DNA from: JAOUFP01 sp963801505
GTDB lineage: Bacteria > Nitrospirota > Thermodesulfovibrionia > Thermodesulfovibrionales > UBA6898
Reading direction: 5' to 3'
NCBI GenBank assembly: GCA_963801505.1
Contig: CAWDEY010000002.1
Location: forward strand, 1-64,000
DNA length: 64,000 bases
The translations under genes were made by a program, and so were the position numbers. This document shows positions 9,177-17,040 of this stretch, piece after piece. The notes under the pieces were generated by a model. It did not search any database, was not told the DNA's origin, and saw only the letters and a program-made list of their open reading frames with translations. Every line of letters begins with the position of its first letter. Position 1 is the first letter of the stretch.

Positions 9177-9212
9177 ACTCTCTGAGCCCTCTGCGTCTCA
9201 GCGGTGAAAAGT
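9177..9212. repeat. Half copy of family 1 repeat
   Basis: Only the right arm is present: CTGAGCCCTCTGCGTCTCAG followed by CGGTGAA. It lies just upstream of the SDR pseudogene. An open frame runs through it, but codons there are repeat-derived and should not be counted as protein. Confidence 0.5.
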
Positions 9213-9259
9213 CCTTTGCTTTTCGGTGGAAGAGTTTACACTCTCACAGGAAACAAAAA

Positions 9260-10816
9260 ATGAAAGAGAATAAGGAAACCATTGAGATGAAACACTCTTT
9301 AGAAGAAATTGAAAAATGTATTGCAATGCTTGAAGGTCTTGCAAAAGATGCCGGAGGACTTGCGAACCTTCCGGAGAAACAGAGAATTGCGCTTTTGAAA
9401 GTGACAGGGGAAATATCCCGTCCGGACAGGGCTGAAAGGAAAAAGAGAAATAAGGCTGCAAATAAAATACAGAGTCTGGCGACTCTTGAGAAAGACCGGC
9501 GTGCCAGAAATTCTACCGGCATTCGTTCGGCTCGTATCGATGAGACCTTTACGGCGCCTAAGCAGATCGAACTTTTGTCCCCGGGAATTGGGCATGAGGA
9601 AGAGGAATTAAATTCACCGCGTAACTGCTATGTGTGTAAAGAAGAGTTCACGAAGCTGCACTTTTTCTATGATACCATGTGCAAAAAATGCGGTGACCTC
9701 AATTACAGGAAACGTTTTCAGACAGCGTCTTTGCATGGGCAGGTTGCTTTAATTACAGGTTCGCGCGTGAAAATCGGTTATCAGGCAACGCTGCTGATGC
9801 TGCGTGCCGGCGCAACAGTTATTGCGACAACCAGATTTCCTGTTGATGCGGCCCTCAGATATTCCAAAGAAGAGGGATATGCTGAGTGGGGAGACAGGCT
9901 GCATATTCACGGTCTTGACCTGAGGCATATTCCAAGCGTTGAGATTTTCACACGTTATGTAGAGCAAAGATATGGACGTCTCGACATCTTGATTAATAAT
10001 GCTGCCCAGACAGTGAGGCGGCCGCCGGGTTTCTATGCCCATCTTATTGATAATGAAATAAATGCCTACAAAGTCCTCTCCAGCGAGGCCCGCAAGCTTC
10101 TTTCAGACCATGAGGCATGTAAAAAACAGCTTGCGTCCTTTTGTCCTCATGACGGACAATCGAATCCGCACTTCCTGTTGCATGGCATGATCAGGGACCC
10201 GGCATCGGCCTGCGTGAATCCGCCAAACTTTCACAGGTCCCTTATACACATGATCGGTCTTTCGTGTCTGAGGAAATATTTCCAAAAGGCAGGCTGGATG
10301 CCGACCTTCAACAGGTGGACCTGCGCAAGACCAACAGCTGGCGCTTGCGCCTGGGAGAAATACCAACCACGGAAATGCTTGAAGTCCAACTGGTAAACTC
10401 CGTGGCCCCCTTTGTATTATGCAATCAGGCTGGTATCTCTTATGAGACGCGATTATACCGGGCAGAAGCATATTGTAAATGTGACCGCCATGGAGGGCAA
10501 GTTCTTCAGGTTCAAAAAAGACGAAAGACATCCGCATACGAATATGGCCAAAGCGGCCCTGAATATGATGACCCATACCTCAGCGGAAGATCTTTCCAAA
10601 GACGGCATTTATATGAATGCGGTTGATACCGGGTGGGTCACTGATGAAGATCCCGCGGAACTTTCCAGGTTCAAACAGGAAGTCCATGATTTCCAGCCGC
10701 CGCTTGATATTGTTGACGGAGCTGCCAGGGTCTGCGATCCATTCTTTGACGGGATCCTGACAGGCAAACACTGGTGCGGGAAATTTCTGAAAGATTATTT
10801 CCCTATCGACTGGTAG
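9260..10816 (+). pseudogene. Zinc-finger SDR oxidoreductase, broken by two frame changes
   Basis: An SDR gene of about 518 codons read in three pieces. A charged helical N-terminus is followed by a Cys4 motif (CYVCKEE...MCKKCGDL, near residues 125-155), then the Rossmann start LHGQVALITGSRVKIGYQ, NNAAQTVRRPPGF, and a C-terminal segment HIVNVTAMEGKF...HTNMAKAALNMMTHTSAE. The frame changes near 10140-10165 (net minus one) and returns near 10410-10440 (net plus one). The 10396 stop lies in the wrong frame. In the active site the usual Y-x3-K is TNMAK, so Lys is kept but Tyr is not. ATG at 9260 is preferred over the open frame upstream, which is repeat sequence; ATG 9287 (with TAAGGAA upstream) is also possible. 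Either sequence errors or a dead gene. Confidence 0.7.
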
Positions 10817-10827
10817 ATATGGGTGGG

Positions 10828-11043
10828 GTGATCAAGATACGGGTTCAATATCGTCGTATCATTGCCCCGAAGGGTCATAGAACGCATATAAGCCAGTCCC
10901 TTCTTCCCAAATTTATCGCTCACCTTAAAGCTCTTGTCTTCAATATGGTTTCTCGCTAAAAACGAATGTATCACGTTCATGATCCTCACTTTTATAGCGG
11001 TAAGTAATGAGCGATACCGAAGAAGATTCGCTTGCAGCCGCAC
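10828..11043 (-). mobile_element. IS110-family transposase fragment
   Basis: About 72 residues containing LLRYRSLLTAIKVRIMNVIH and FGKKGLAYMRSM, which match the middle of IS110-family (DEDD) transposases, where a run like 'R...KNRIHALL...FGKKG' is conserved. The N-terminal DEDD catalytic domain and the C-terminal Ser-containing domain are missing. It abuts the 3' end of the SDR pseudogene on the opposite strand. A dead fragment; element ends not found. Confidence 0.6.
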
Positions 11044-11078
11044 AGTGACTACATATCATCAAAAGCTGTGGCAGTGAA

Positions 11079-11667
11079 TCATCCAATCCACACTGTTTTA
11101 TCAAAGTCCTTCATCCCTTCAACAATATGATTTGTCGTTCCTCTGTTGCCGACTTTCAGTTTGTCCTCAAGTCCGTAGTGCTTCAGGCATGTACCGCAAG
11201 AATACATTTCAACACCCATGCCCTCAATTTCCTTTAGTATCGGATAGATGTCGGCATCTGTGGTGGTAAGCTTCACTCCTGCGTTCAGAAAAAAGATCGT
11301 GTGAGGGGTCTGCTTGTATGTCTTCATGGTCTCGAAATAGGCTTTCATGAGAATCCTGCCTAGTTTCTTCTTTCCCCATCGTATCTGTTCCAACAACAAG
11401 GAACAGGTCTTTATCGGCCTCTGGTGCTTTGACTGTTGCAGTTACTGGAGCACAGGCATAACCTTTCACTATTTTCACCCGCCAGTCTTTACCGTCTCTG
11501 GTTGTCTCGGAAAAGAAAGCATTATTCTTTGCAAACCATTCAAGGTTGTCCGCCGAACCCTCATTATCAACAATAACCTCAACAATGCCCTCCGAGATTT
11601 TTGAAAGGGCCTCTTCTGCCATCATAACCGGTTTCGGACAGCCCTGATCTCTTGCGTCGATTACCAT
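11079..11667 (-). pseudogene. yedF: YedF-like selenium-metabolism sulfurtransferase, one frameshift
   Basis: The N-terminal half is a TusA/SirA-like domain with the conserved ARDQGCPKPVMMAEEAL (Cys near residue 9). The C-terminal half is a DsrE-like domain with FFLNAGVKL and MGVEMYSCGTCLKHYGL. This architecture is that of the sulfurtransferase-like selenium metabolism protein YedF, normally about 195 residues. One extra base in a run of three T (plus strand, about 11364-11366) breaks the frame after GTDTMGKEE; removing it restores KEELGRILMKAYFETMK. The start ATG at 11667 has a good RBS (AGGAGG). It is adjacent to the rhodanese gene and near an acyl-CoA dehydratase activase, a selenium-type LysR gene and an odd tRNA. 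Confidence 0.8.
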
Positions 11668-11676
11668 GTTGACCTC

Positions 11677-12414
11677 CTATTTCTCTACCTGTTGCCCGGC
11701 CTCTTTCCAGTCGGCAAACATTGCCTGGAAGATATTCGGGTAAGCCAGCTTCATCAGTTTTCTATACGCTGTGTAACTTCTACCGCCAGTGTTACAGTAA
11801 ACAATAATCTTCTTTTCCTTTGGCAGAACTTCCGACTTCGCTGCAAAAGTTTCTACCGGAATGTTTATGGCAGTGGGGATATGCCCTTCTCTGTATTCAG
11901 ACTCATCCCTGACATCCACAATTACGAAGTCCTTTGCACTGCTGTCGATCATCTGCTTCAGCTCTGCTGGTTTGAGCTTGGTTGTTTCAATTTTCTTGCT
12001 ATAATCAGGCCCTGCAGTGATAGGCATTGCCTTTTCTTCCCATACAGGGAATCCATCAGTATAGATCGTGATGTTTGTATATCCCGCAGTCGCTGCCATG
12101 GCGGCGACTTTTTTGCTCTTTCCGCACCTGACGCCGTTACAGTAGATGACCAACAGCGCATTCTTGTCAGACGGCAATTGAGAAGCCTGGGCCTCATATC
12201 CTTTTTCAGTTATGTTGATTGCCTTTATGATGTGCGCTTCATCATACTCTTCCTTTGTGCGTGCATCAATAAGAGTAAATTCCTCCTTGGAATCAATCAT
12301 TGACTTCAGTTGAGTGGTATCGATGAGTTTGTAATCCGCTGCCGCTGTCTGCGAAACAAGGACAAGTAGACACAGCAAAAGATAACCGGTGACTTTCCTG
12401 AGTATTTTCTTCAT
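11677..12414 (-). CDS. Exported protein with two rhodanese domains
   Basis: 245 residues. A signal peptide (MKKILRKVTGYLLLCLLVLV, cleavage near TAAA-D) is followed by two rhodanese domains at about 30-130 and 145-240. Both keep a catalytic cysteine loop: CNGVRCGKS in domain 1 and CNTGGRS in domain 2. A periplasmic sulfur- or selenium-transfer role is plausible, and tandem rhodaneses usually have one main active domain. ATG at 12414 follows AAGGAGC. It ends nine bases before yedF on the same strand, so the two are probably co-transcribed, which fits persulfide or selenium handling. Confidence 0.8.
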   Translation of the reverse strand: MKKILRKVTGYLLLCLLVLVSQTAAADYKLIDTTQLKSMIDSKEEFTLIDARTKEEYDEAHIIKAINITEKGYEAQASQLPSDKNALLVIYCNGVRCGKSKKVAAMAATAGYTNITIYTDGFPVWEEKAMPITAGPDYSKKIETTKLKPAELKQMIDSSAKDFVIVDVRDESEYREGHIPTAINIPVETFAAKSEVLPKEKKIIVYCNTGGRSYTAYRKLMKLAYPNIFQAMFADWKEAGQQVEK

Positions 12415-12464
12415 TTTAGCTCCTTTTATGCTTTGATCTGAGTTTGTAGTTTATTGTCTTCATA

Positions 12465-13232
12465 TTAATCAGAAGTAATCCCGGAAGGAGAGTTTGCTTC
12501 CCCATGCAGCGCAGCACCAAGGGCGCCAACAATGTCTGGAGGACCCGGGACCAGTATCCTTATATCCAGCCTCTCTTGCAGGAGATTCACAGCAGCCGGA
12601 TTCTTTGCCACACCGCCGGTAAAAACTACGGCATCACCGTATCCAACACGTGCAAGCATGGCGAGCAGTCGTTCAATTACCGATAGGTGCACTGCCCTCC
12701 CAATATCAGCAGGGAGTGTCCCGTGGTTTTTAAGAGATATGACCTCTGACTCGGCAAAGACGGTACACATGTTGCTGATCCTGATATCGCCACTTCCCTT
12801 AAGCGCCTCTGCGCCAAATTCAGAGAGGCCATACCCGAGCGAAGAGGCCATAATCTCCAGAAACCTGCCTGTGCCTGCAGCGCACTTGTCATTCATCTGA
12901 AAATTTAGCACCCGGCCACTTTCGTCAAGTGCTATGACCTTGGTGTCCTGTCCGCCAACATCAACAATGGTCCTGCATTCAGGAAAAAAGTGTCGGGCTC
13001 CTAACGCATGCGCCTTTATCTCGGTGATTACGTCATCGGCAAAATGTCGTTTTGCAAGGTGCCTGCCGTATCCGGTCGCAATAATCCTTGTGGGATGATA
13101 TCCTTTTATCATTTCAAGGGACTGGCGATGTGGATCGTAACCGCTCTCCGCTATCTTGAAATCAACAAGACGACTGCCCTCAACAGCAGCCACCTTTATG
13201 GTGCGTGAGCCTAAATCTATACCGACAACCAT
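12465..13232 (-). CDS. Acyl-CoA dehydratase activase (HgdC/BadF-BcrA ATPase family)
   Basis: 255 residues with the ASKHA ATPase signatures MVVGIDLGSRTIKVAAVEG (phosphate 1), IVDVGGQDTKVIALDESGRV and VFTGGVAKNPAAV. The cluster-binding cysteines are in NDKCAAGTGRFLE and ISNMCTVFAESEVISL. Such homodimeric [4Fe-4S] proteins use ATP to inject a low-potential electron into a 2-hydroxyacyl-CoA dehydratase or double-cubane-cluster reductase. RBS AAAGGAT precedes the ATG. The partner gene immediately upstream (13234-13510) is reduced to its two ends, so this activase probably has no intact local partner. Confidence 0.85.
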   Translation of the reverse strand: MVVGIDLGSRTIKVAAVEGSRLVDFKIAESGYDPHRQSLEMIKGYHPTRIIATGYGRHLAKRHFADDVITEIKAHALGARHFFPECRTIVDVGGQDTKVIALDESGRVLNFQMNDKCAAGTGRFLEIMASSLGYGLSEFGAEALKGSGDIRISNMCTVFAESEVISLKNHGTLPADIGRAVHLSVIERLLAMLARVGYGDAVVFTGGVAKNPAAVNLLQERLDIRILVPGPPDIVGALGAALHGEANSPSGITSD

Positions 13233-13233
13233 G

Positions 13234-13510
13234 CTATCCTTTTATCTGCTCAAGAAATGCCTCTATCCTTGTCTGAAGCTGGCCGATATCTTCGGGCGAG
13301 TAGTCCGATTCAATAGAGAGAAACGGTATTCCCTCTTTTTCACAGGCCTCTTTTATCTTGATCGCCTCGATGTTATAGGTATGGCAGAACTGGAGAGAGT
13401 AATGCAGAATCCCCTGTGCACCAGAATCACGATTCAAACCGCTCCACATTCATACCGAGACTTTCCCACATGTCGGGATAACTCTTGATCTCAAACGTTG
13501 AAGATTCCAT
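13234..13510 (-). pseudogene. Internally deleted 2-hydroxyacyl-CoA dehydratase / double-cubane reductase gene
   Basis: Reading from ATG 13510, with an excellent RBS (AACAGGAGG), the frame gives MESSTFEIKSYPDMWESLGM then NVERFES and a stop. In another frame, from about 13410 to the TAG at 13234, it gives GILHYSLQFCHTYNIEAIKI...YSPEDIGQLQTRIEAFLEQI. The first part is the N-terminus and the second the C-terminus of HgdB-like dehydratase subunits, normally about 380-420 residues. About 300 residues in the middle, with most cluster ligands, are missing. The gene ends one base before the activase start, preserving the usual pair arrangement. Confidence 0.75.
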
Positions 13511-13557
13511 AATTTCCTCCTGTTATTTCAAGTAATGCTATTGTGTGACTTGATATC

Positions 13558-14082
13558 TCAGTCCTGATCGTTTTTGCGCCATCCGGGAAATATCCTTCTA
13601 AGAAGATCTTCGTCGAGCTGCTCCAGCAGCCTTTTCTCGTAACGTTCAACAAATATTTTCTCTTCCAGCACATCCCCTGGAAGAGTGTCCCGGTCTTTGT
13701 CTGCATTCGGAGCGATGATACTTGCATGATTCGCGTCGTCCACTTCATAGCTCAGCCCCTTGTTACGCTCTATCCACCGGAAGCAGTCGTCATGAGAACC
13801 TGCATATAAAAAAATAAAATGATGGTCTTTCTGGATAAGAACAAGCCGATACGCACCGACCAGATCGATTTTTTTGCAGTGCTTTATGCGATGCTCCCCA
13901 TTCCACGTATAGCTGAACTTTTTTCTGGTATGTTCATCGCCACTTACAAGGCAGCTTATGAATTCATCCATTTTTTTTGCAGCCATTGCAGCAAATCCTC
14001 CCTTTTCCCGGCGCAAGTTATCGAGACATCGTTCAAACTGAGGTGTCCTGTATAGAAAAATCTCTTGCTTGTTATCTCTCAT
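13558..14082 (-). CDS. RelE-like protein with C-terminal extension
   Basis: About 174 residues. The N-terminal 110 look like a RelE/HigB-type fold: an N-terminal strand (FLYRTPQFERCLDNL), two helices, then WNGEHRIKHCKKI, GAYRLVLIQKDHHFIFLYAG and SHDDCFRWIERNKG, the order of strands and the final short helix in those toxins. A 65-residue acidic tail (LEEKIFVERYEKRLLEQLDE...) follows that standard RelE proteins lack. No antitoxin gene is adjacent. The start is taken at ATG 14082; a TTG two codons earlier is possible. It lies 36 bases downstream of the unusual tRNA on the same strand. Function not established. Confidence 0.55.
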   Translation of the reverse strand: MRDNKQEIFLYRTPQFERCLDNLRREKGGFAAMAAKKMDEFISCLVSGDEHTRKKFSYTWNGEHRIKHCKKIDLVGAYRLVLIQKDHHFIFLYAGSHDDCFRWIERNKGLSYEVDDANHASIIAPNADKDRDTLPGDVLEEKIFVERYEKRLLEQLDEDLLRRIFPGWRKNDQD

Positions 14083-14118
14083 AAGCAATACTGCTGATCA
14101 CTCCATTCATTTTCCAAT

Positions 14119-14212
14119 TGGAGGGGAGTAGTGCGAATCGAACACACAATAGCCTTTTTATAGCCATAACACTGGTTTTGCAGACCAGGTGGGGACCATC
14201 CCCTTACCCCCC
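14119..14212 (-). tRNA. Atypical tRNA-Cys (GCA) with tRNA-Sec-like architecture
   Basis: The minus strand folds into a complete cloverleaf. The acceptor stem has 8 bp, GGGGGGTA with TACTCCCC. The D arm is GGGG-ATGGT-CCCC (or 5 bp with a TGG loop). The anticodon arm is CTGGT-CTGCAAA-ACCAG, with anticodon GCA at 14181-14179. The variable arm is long, ATGGCT-ATAAAAA-GGCTAT (6 bp including two G-U). The T arm is GTGTG-TTCGATT-CGCAC. U73 and an encoded CCA follow. GCA and U73 are the main cysteine identity elements. Ordinary tRNA-Cys has a 7-bp acceptor, U8 and a short variable loop; here position 8 is paired and the 8+5 branch, tiny D loop and long variable arm are those of selenocysteine tRNA. 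Minor cysteine tRNAs with Sec-like shape have been reported in bacterial surveys. Confidence 0.8.
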
Positions 14213-14410
14213 ATTTAACTATAGCCTCTTTATTTCAAACAGTTATCCAGTCCCTTCCTGATGTCGCGCTTCAACTATTGTTCATTATTTGAAACACGAA
14301 ACAACAAATCATAAAATATACTTAACCAATAGTACAAATAGATTTTATCTATTGATAAATGAGCATGTATAGGCACGATAAAGACCGTCTGACATGGCAA
14401 TTCTAGCTTA

Positions 14411-14440
14411 TTGACAACACCCGAGGATGTAAATTATTCT
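14411..14440 (+). promoter_or_regulatory. Candidate sigma-70 promoter
   Basis: TTGACA (14411-14416), an 18-base spacer and TATTCT (14435-14440) lie about 60 bases upstream of the small membrane protein gene at 14502. This is inferred from sequence only. Confidence 0.35.
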
Positions 14441-14501
14441 TAAGGCGTCTTATTAAAATAAATGTCACTGCCGACGAGCTTCCGGAACAGGAAACGGCAT
14501 A

Positions 14502-14732
14502 ATGTCTGCATTAAAAAAGATCCAGGAGGGCACAGCTTTTCTCCCGGATTACGGGTTTAGAAAGCCCGAGGGAAAAGCGGAAAGCGCCGAAGCAGAAAAA
14601 AAGGAAGAGGCTTGGCCAGCAGTAGAGCCCGGCACATCAGTTTCGGGCATTATAGGTTCTGTTATTGTGCTGGCTACTGTCTTATTGATTGGATTTATGA
14701 TTAAAGCAATACGGAAAAAAACTGGGCCGTAA
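14502..14732 (+). CDS. Small membrane protein resembling the C-terminal part of CbiM/NikM-type transport proteins
   Basis: 76 residues: a polar N-terminus (MSALKKIQEGTAFLPDYGF), a Lys/Glu/Ala-rich linker, then AWPAVEPGTSVSGIIGSVIV running into one membrane helix and a basic end (KAIRKK). The PDYG and PGTSxSGIIG motifs resemble the PDGLE-like tail found at the end of some CbiM/NikM cobalt/nickel ECF transporter proteins. Here it is a free-standing gene with an RBS-like AGGAAAC and its own candidate promoter. Either a separately encoded CbiN-like accessory subunit or a remnant of a larger gene. No transporter core is nearby. Confidence 0.45.
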   Translation: MSALKKIQEGTAFLPDYGFRKPEGKAESAEAEKKEEAWPAVEPGTSVSGIIGSVIVLATVLLIGFMIKAIRKKTGP

Positions 14733-14753
14733 TCTACGGTATCAGGAATGATG

Positions 14754-14786
14754 AGGCCACTTCCATAACGTCCATGGAGTGGCCTT
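14754..14786. terminator. Hairpin between convergent genes
   Basis: AGGCCACTTCCAT and ATGGAGTGGCCTT form a 13-bp stem with one bulge between the 3' ends of the small membrane protein gene and the convergent LysR gene. There is no T-run on the plus side, so it is at best a weak bidirectional terminator. Confidence 0.45.
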
Positions 14787-14817
14787 ATCTGCACCAGGCC
14801 AGAACGAGGGCAATAGA

Positions 14818-15699
14818 TTATTTCGCAAGCAGATAATCAACAAATATTTTGTATAAATGAGGAAGTGTTCGTTTCCGGTGGGTAATGATATAAAACTGTC
14901 TCTTCATGTCGGCATCTTTGATCTTGATTTCCCTGAGCATACCGCATTTCAGCTCATCCTTCACAGACCTGCGGGAAATTACCGAGATGCCCATCCCCCC
15001 CTTGACGGCCTGCTTGACGGCATCAGTCGAGCCGAATATCCCGACAATATCGAGATGCTGAAAATCGATTCCCTCTTTTTCGAGTATCTTCTCGAACTCC
15101 CTCCTTGTGCCTGACCCCTGTTCCCGCATGACGATGGGGAAACCGGCAATTTCTCTGATCCCCATGTTTTTTCTCACTTCAAAAGAGCCGGATGCAACAG
15201 CGATCAGCTCGTCGTCAAGGAAAGGCTTATAATCCACCTGCCTTGATTCCAGCCTGGCGCCGACAATGCCAATCAGGAGTTCATCCCCTGCAACCTTGTC
15301 GATAATTGCCCGTGAATCGGAAACAACAATCTCAAAAAGGACAGACGGGTTCTTCTGCCTGAAAGATACCGTAAGACCGGGAAGGATATAGGTGCCGGGA
15401 ATCGTACTTGCACCGATCACAAGATGTCCGGTAAGGTCTTTTCTGAACTCTGCAAGAACATCCTTGAAGCCTTCAACCCTCTCTATGATCTCTTGGGCCC
15501 TGCCTATAAGTATCACGGCCTCTCTGGTCGGGATGATCTTTCTGGGGAGTCTGTCGAAAAGCTTGCAGCTCAACTCCACTTCAAGCGCTTTGATATGGTC
15601 GCTCACAGTGGGCTGTGTAAGATTAAGCTCCTCTGCTGCTATTGAAAAGCTTTTGTGTTTATAGACCAAAGAAAAAACTTTAAGATGGTGTATATCCAT
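14818..15699 (-). CDS. LysR-family regulator, selenium-metabolism-associated type
   Basis: 293 residues. The winged helix-turn-helix is at 1-60 (MDIHHLKVFSLVYKHKSFSI, then AAEELNLTQPTVSDHIKALE). A linker helix and a periplasmic-binding-like effector domain follow from about 90, beginning GHLVIGASTIPGTYILPGL. The GASTIPGTYILP segment and overall sequence resemble the LysR subgroup that accompanies selenium-metabolism genes such as yedF and selenophosphate-related loci. A Ser/Thr-rich ligand site of the CysB kind can be guessed from the ASTIPG loop. It probably controls genes in this neighbourhood; the divergent spacer upstream is short (79 bases to the next minus-strand gene). Confidence 0.75.
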   Translation of the reverse strand: MDIHHLKVFSLVYKHKSFSIAAEELNLTQPTVSDHIKALEVELSCKLFDRLPRKIIPTREAVILIGRAQEIIERVEGFKDVLAEFRKDLTGHLVIGASTIPGTYILPGLTVSFRQKNPSVLFEIVVSDSRAIIDKVAGDELLIGIVGARLESRQVDYKPFLDDELIAVASGSFEVRKNMGIREIAGFPIVMREQGSGTRREFEKILEKEGIDFQHLDIVGIFGSTDAVKQAVKGGMGISVISRRSVKDELKCGMLREIKIKDADMKRQFYIITHRKRTLPHLYKIFVDYLLAK

Positions 15700-15778
15700 A
15701 ATGGAATTAAGTATCTTTTCCTTGTGTGTGTTGCCGTTAAAAAGCGGCCCTCAGAAATTCTGGCATAGATATTATATA

Positions 15779-16330
15779 TTATCCGGCTTGCTGCTTTTGT
15801 GTCGATATCCCGGCCCCGTCCAGGAAAACTGTAATCGCTCCGTAAGCTGCCGTTGCATCTTTCGCATCATCTGTCGAATATATCCTCATATGCCTGCCTG
15901 TACCGGCAAGATTAACCGAGAAAAAAGGCAGCGAATACCCCTCGATCACCTGGTCTTTTACTTTTATTTCTGCAGTAGCATAATCGTCGAGAGAATAAAC
16001 CCTGTGCCAGGCAAGAGTTCCTATCTTCCAGGTCCTCCTAATCGTCCTTTCAGTAAGATCGATTTCGGTGATAATCCGTCGTGCAATAAAGGCTATTGAA
16101 GCAAGAAGAACAAGGATAAGCATGATAGTCGCGAGAAAATTCTGTGGAGTTATAGCGCCCAAGACTGCAATTGCGGGAATGGCTCCCACCATGATCCAGG
16201 AGAGTGTCTTCAGGTGAGCGCTTGCAGGTATATCGTGGACCACAAGAACGTTATCACTGTTCTTTTCTACAGAGCCTTGGTGTTCCCTCCGGCAATGAGG
16301 ACCAGAAAGGTGGTTTAAATTCAAATGCAT
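15779..16330 (-). CDS. Hypothetical membrane protein with PH-like domain
   Basis: 183 residues. After a polar N-terminus (possibly non-native; ATG 16330 lacks a clear RBS) come two membrane helices (about 43-60 and 64-82) in the arrangement LKTLSWIMVGAIPAIAVLGA...IMLILVLLASIAFIA. A soluble beta-rich segment begins ITEIDLTERTIRRTWKIGTL and continues to residue 175. Two membrane helices followed by a small beta domain that starts 'D..ertI' resemble bacterial PH-like membrane proteins. No enzymatic motif. It precedes the LysR gene on the same strand. Confidence 0.5.
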   Translation of the reverse strand: MHLNLNHLSGPHCRREHQGSVEKNSDNVLVVHDIPASAHLKTLSWIMVGAIPAIAVLGAITPQNFLATIMLILVLLASIAFIARRIITEIDLTERTIRRTWKIGTLAWHRVYSLDDYATAEIKVKDQVIEGYSLPFFSVNLAGTGRHMRIYSTDDAKDATAAYGAITVFLDGAGISTQKQQAG

Positions 16331-16450
16331 AGATCATTATCATATTGCCATAATAAATGAGTCAAATAGCTATTGACTATCCGTTCTTTGTAATGCATAG
16401 ACTACATCGATGTGCTTTCAGTTTTCACAAATGCTACAATATGGTCCAGA

Positions 16451-16921
16451 ATGATAAATATCGATGTTCCCGGCTCAGTTGCCCTTGAGATAGAATATTT
16501 TGTGTCCGACTTTTCCGGCACCCTTTCCGAGGATGGTGTCCTTCTGCCGGGCGTCAGAGAGAAACTAAACGAGCTTGCAGAAATAGTTCATGTGCACGTA
16601 TTGACCTCTGACACATTCGGAAGGGCACGCAAAGAGCTTGAAGGCATTTCCTGTACTGTACATATTCTTGAGGGCGAGGATCATACAGGCCAGAAAGAAC
16701 AGTATGTTGTCAGTCTTGGTGCCGAAAGAGTTGCTGCGCTCGGAAATGGCAACAATGACGCCCGGATGCTTAAGGCTGCCGCACTCGGGATCGCAGTGTG
16801 TTTAAAGGAAGGGTGCTCAGTTGAGGCACTTCATGTGGCTAAAATATTTGTGCACTCTCCAATGGATGCCGTTGACCTGTTGCTTTACCCTAAGAGACTT
16901 ATCGCGACTTTGCGGAGATGA
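16451..16921 (+). CDS. HAD-family phosphatase resembling the soluble part of P-type ATPases
   Basis: About 156 residues. HAD motif I is FVSDFSGTLSEDG (nucleophile Asp), motif II lies in HVLTSDTFGRA, and motif IV is LGNGNNDARMLKAAALGIAV. The arrangement matches the small soluble P-type ATPase-like phosphatases (COG4087), which lack membrane helices and a cap domain. The start is placed at ATG 16451 (MINIDVPGSVALEIEYF), where family similarity begins; a further in-frame ATG at 16412 gives 13 extra residues. Substrate unknown. It is divergent from the preceding minus-strand genes. Confidence 0.75.
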   Translation: MINIDVPGSVALEIEYFVSDFSGTLSEDGVLLPGVREKLNELAEIVHVHVLTSDTFGRARKELEGISCTVHILEGEDHTGQKEQYVVSLGAERVAALGNGNNDARMLKAAALGIAVCLKEGCSVEALHVAKIFVHSPMDAVDLLLYPKRLIATLRR

Positions 16922-17004
16922 TTGAGAAATAACGTTCGCTATCCAGTTACTAAACCCCAGCAAACTTTGTGGCTCTGCGGTGAACTATTAATCAGAATTT
17001 GAAG

Positions 17005-17033
17005 TTGACAGCTTAAAATCATTTCGTTTACAT
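17005..17033 (+). promoter_or_regulatory. Candidate sigma-70 promoter of the small secreted protein gene
   Basis: TTGACA (17005-17010), a 17-base spacer and TTACAT (17028-17033) precede the ATG at 17041 by seven bases. Transcription would start about at the ATG, and there is no Shine-Dalgarno sequence: a second leaderless-type arrangement like that at 548-582. Confidence 0.4.
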
Positions 17034-17040
17034 TTATTCA

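Noticed and set aside
9149..9259. Upstream extension of the SDR frame
   Set aside because: The codons derive from a half copy of the family 1 repeat; no RBS and no similarity to SDR N-termini.
10264..10626. Independent small gene inside the SDR region
   Set aside because: Its sequence is the shifted middle part of the SDR protein, not a separate gene.
14100..14220. Ordinary tRNA-Cys or a tRNA-Leu/Ser misread
   Set aside because: The anticodon loop CTGCAAA is Cys-specific, and the 8-bp acceptor and paired position 8 exclude a canonical tRNA-Cys; Leu, Ser and Tyr anticodons do not fit.
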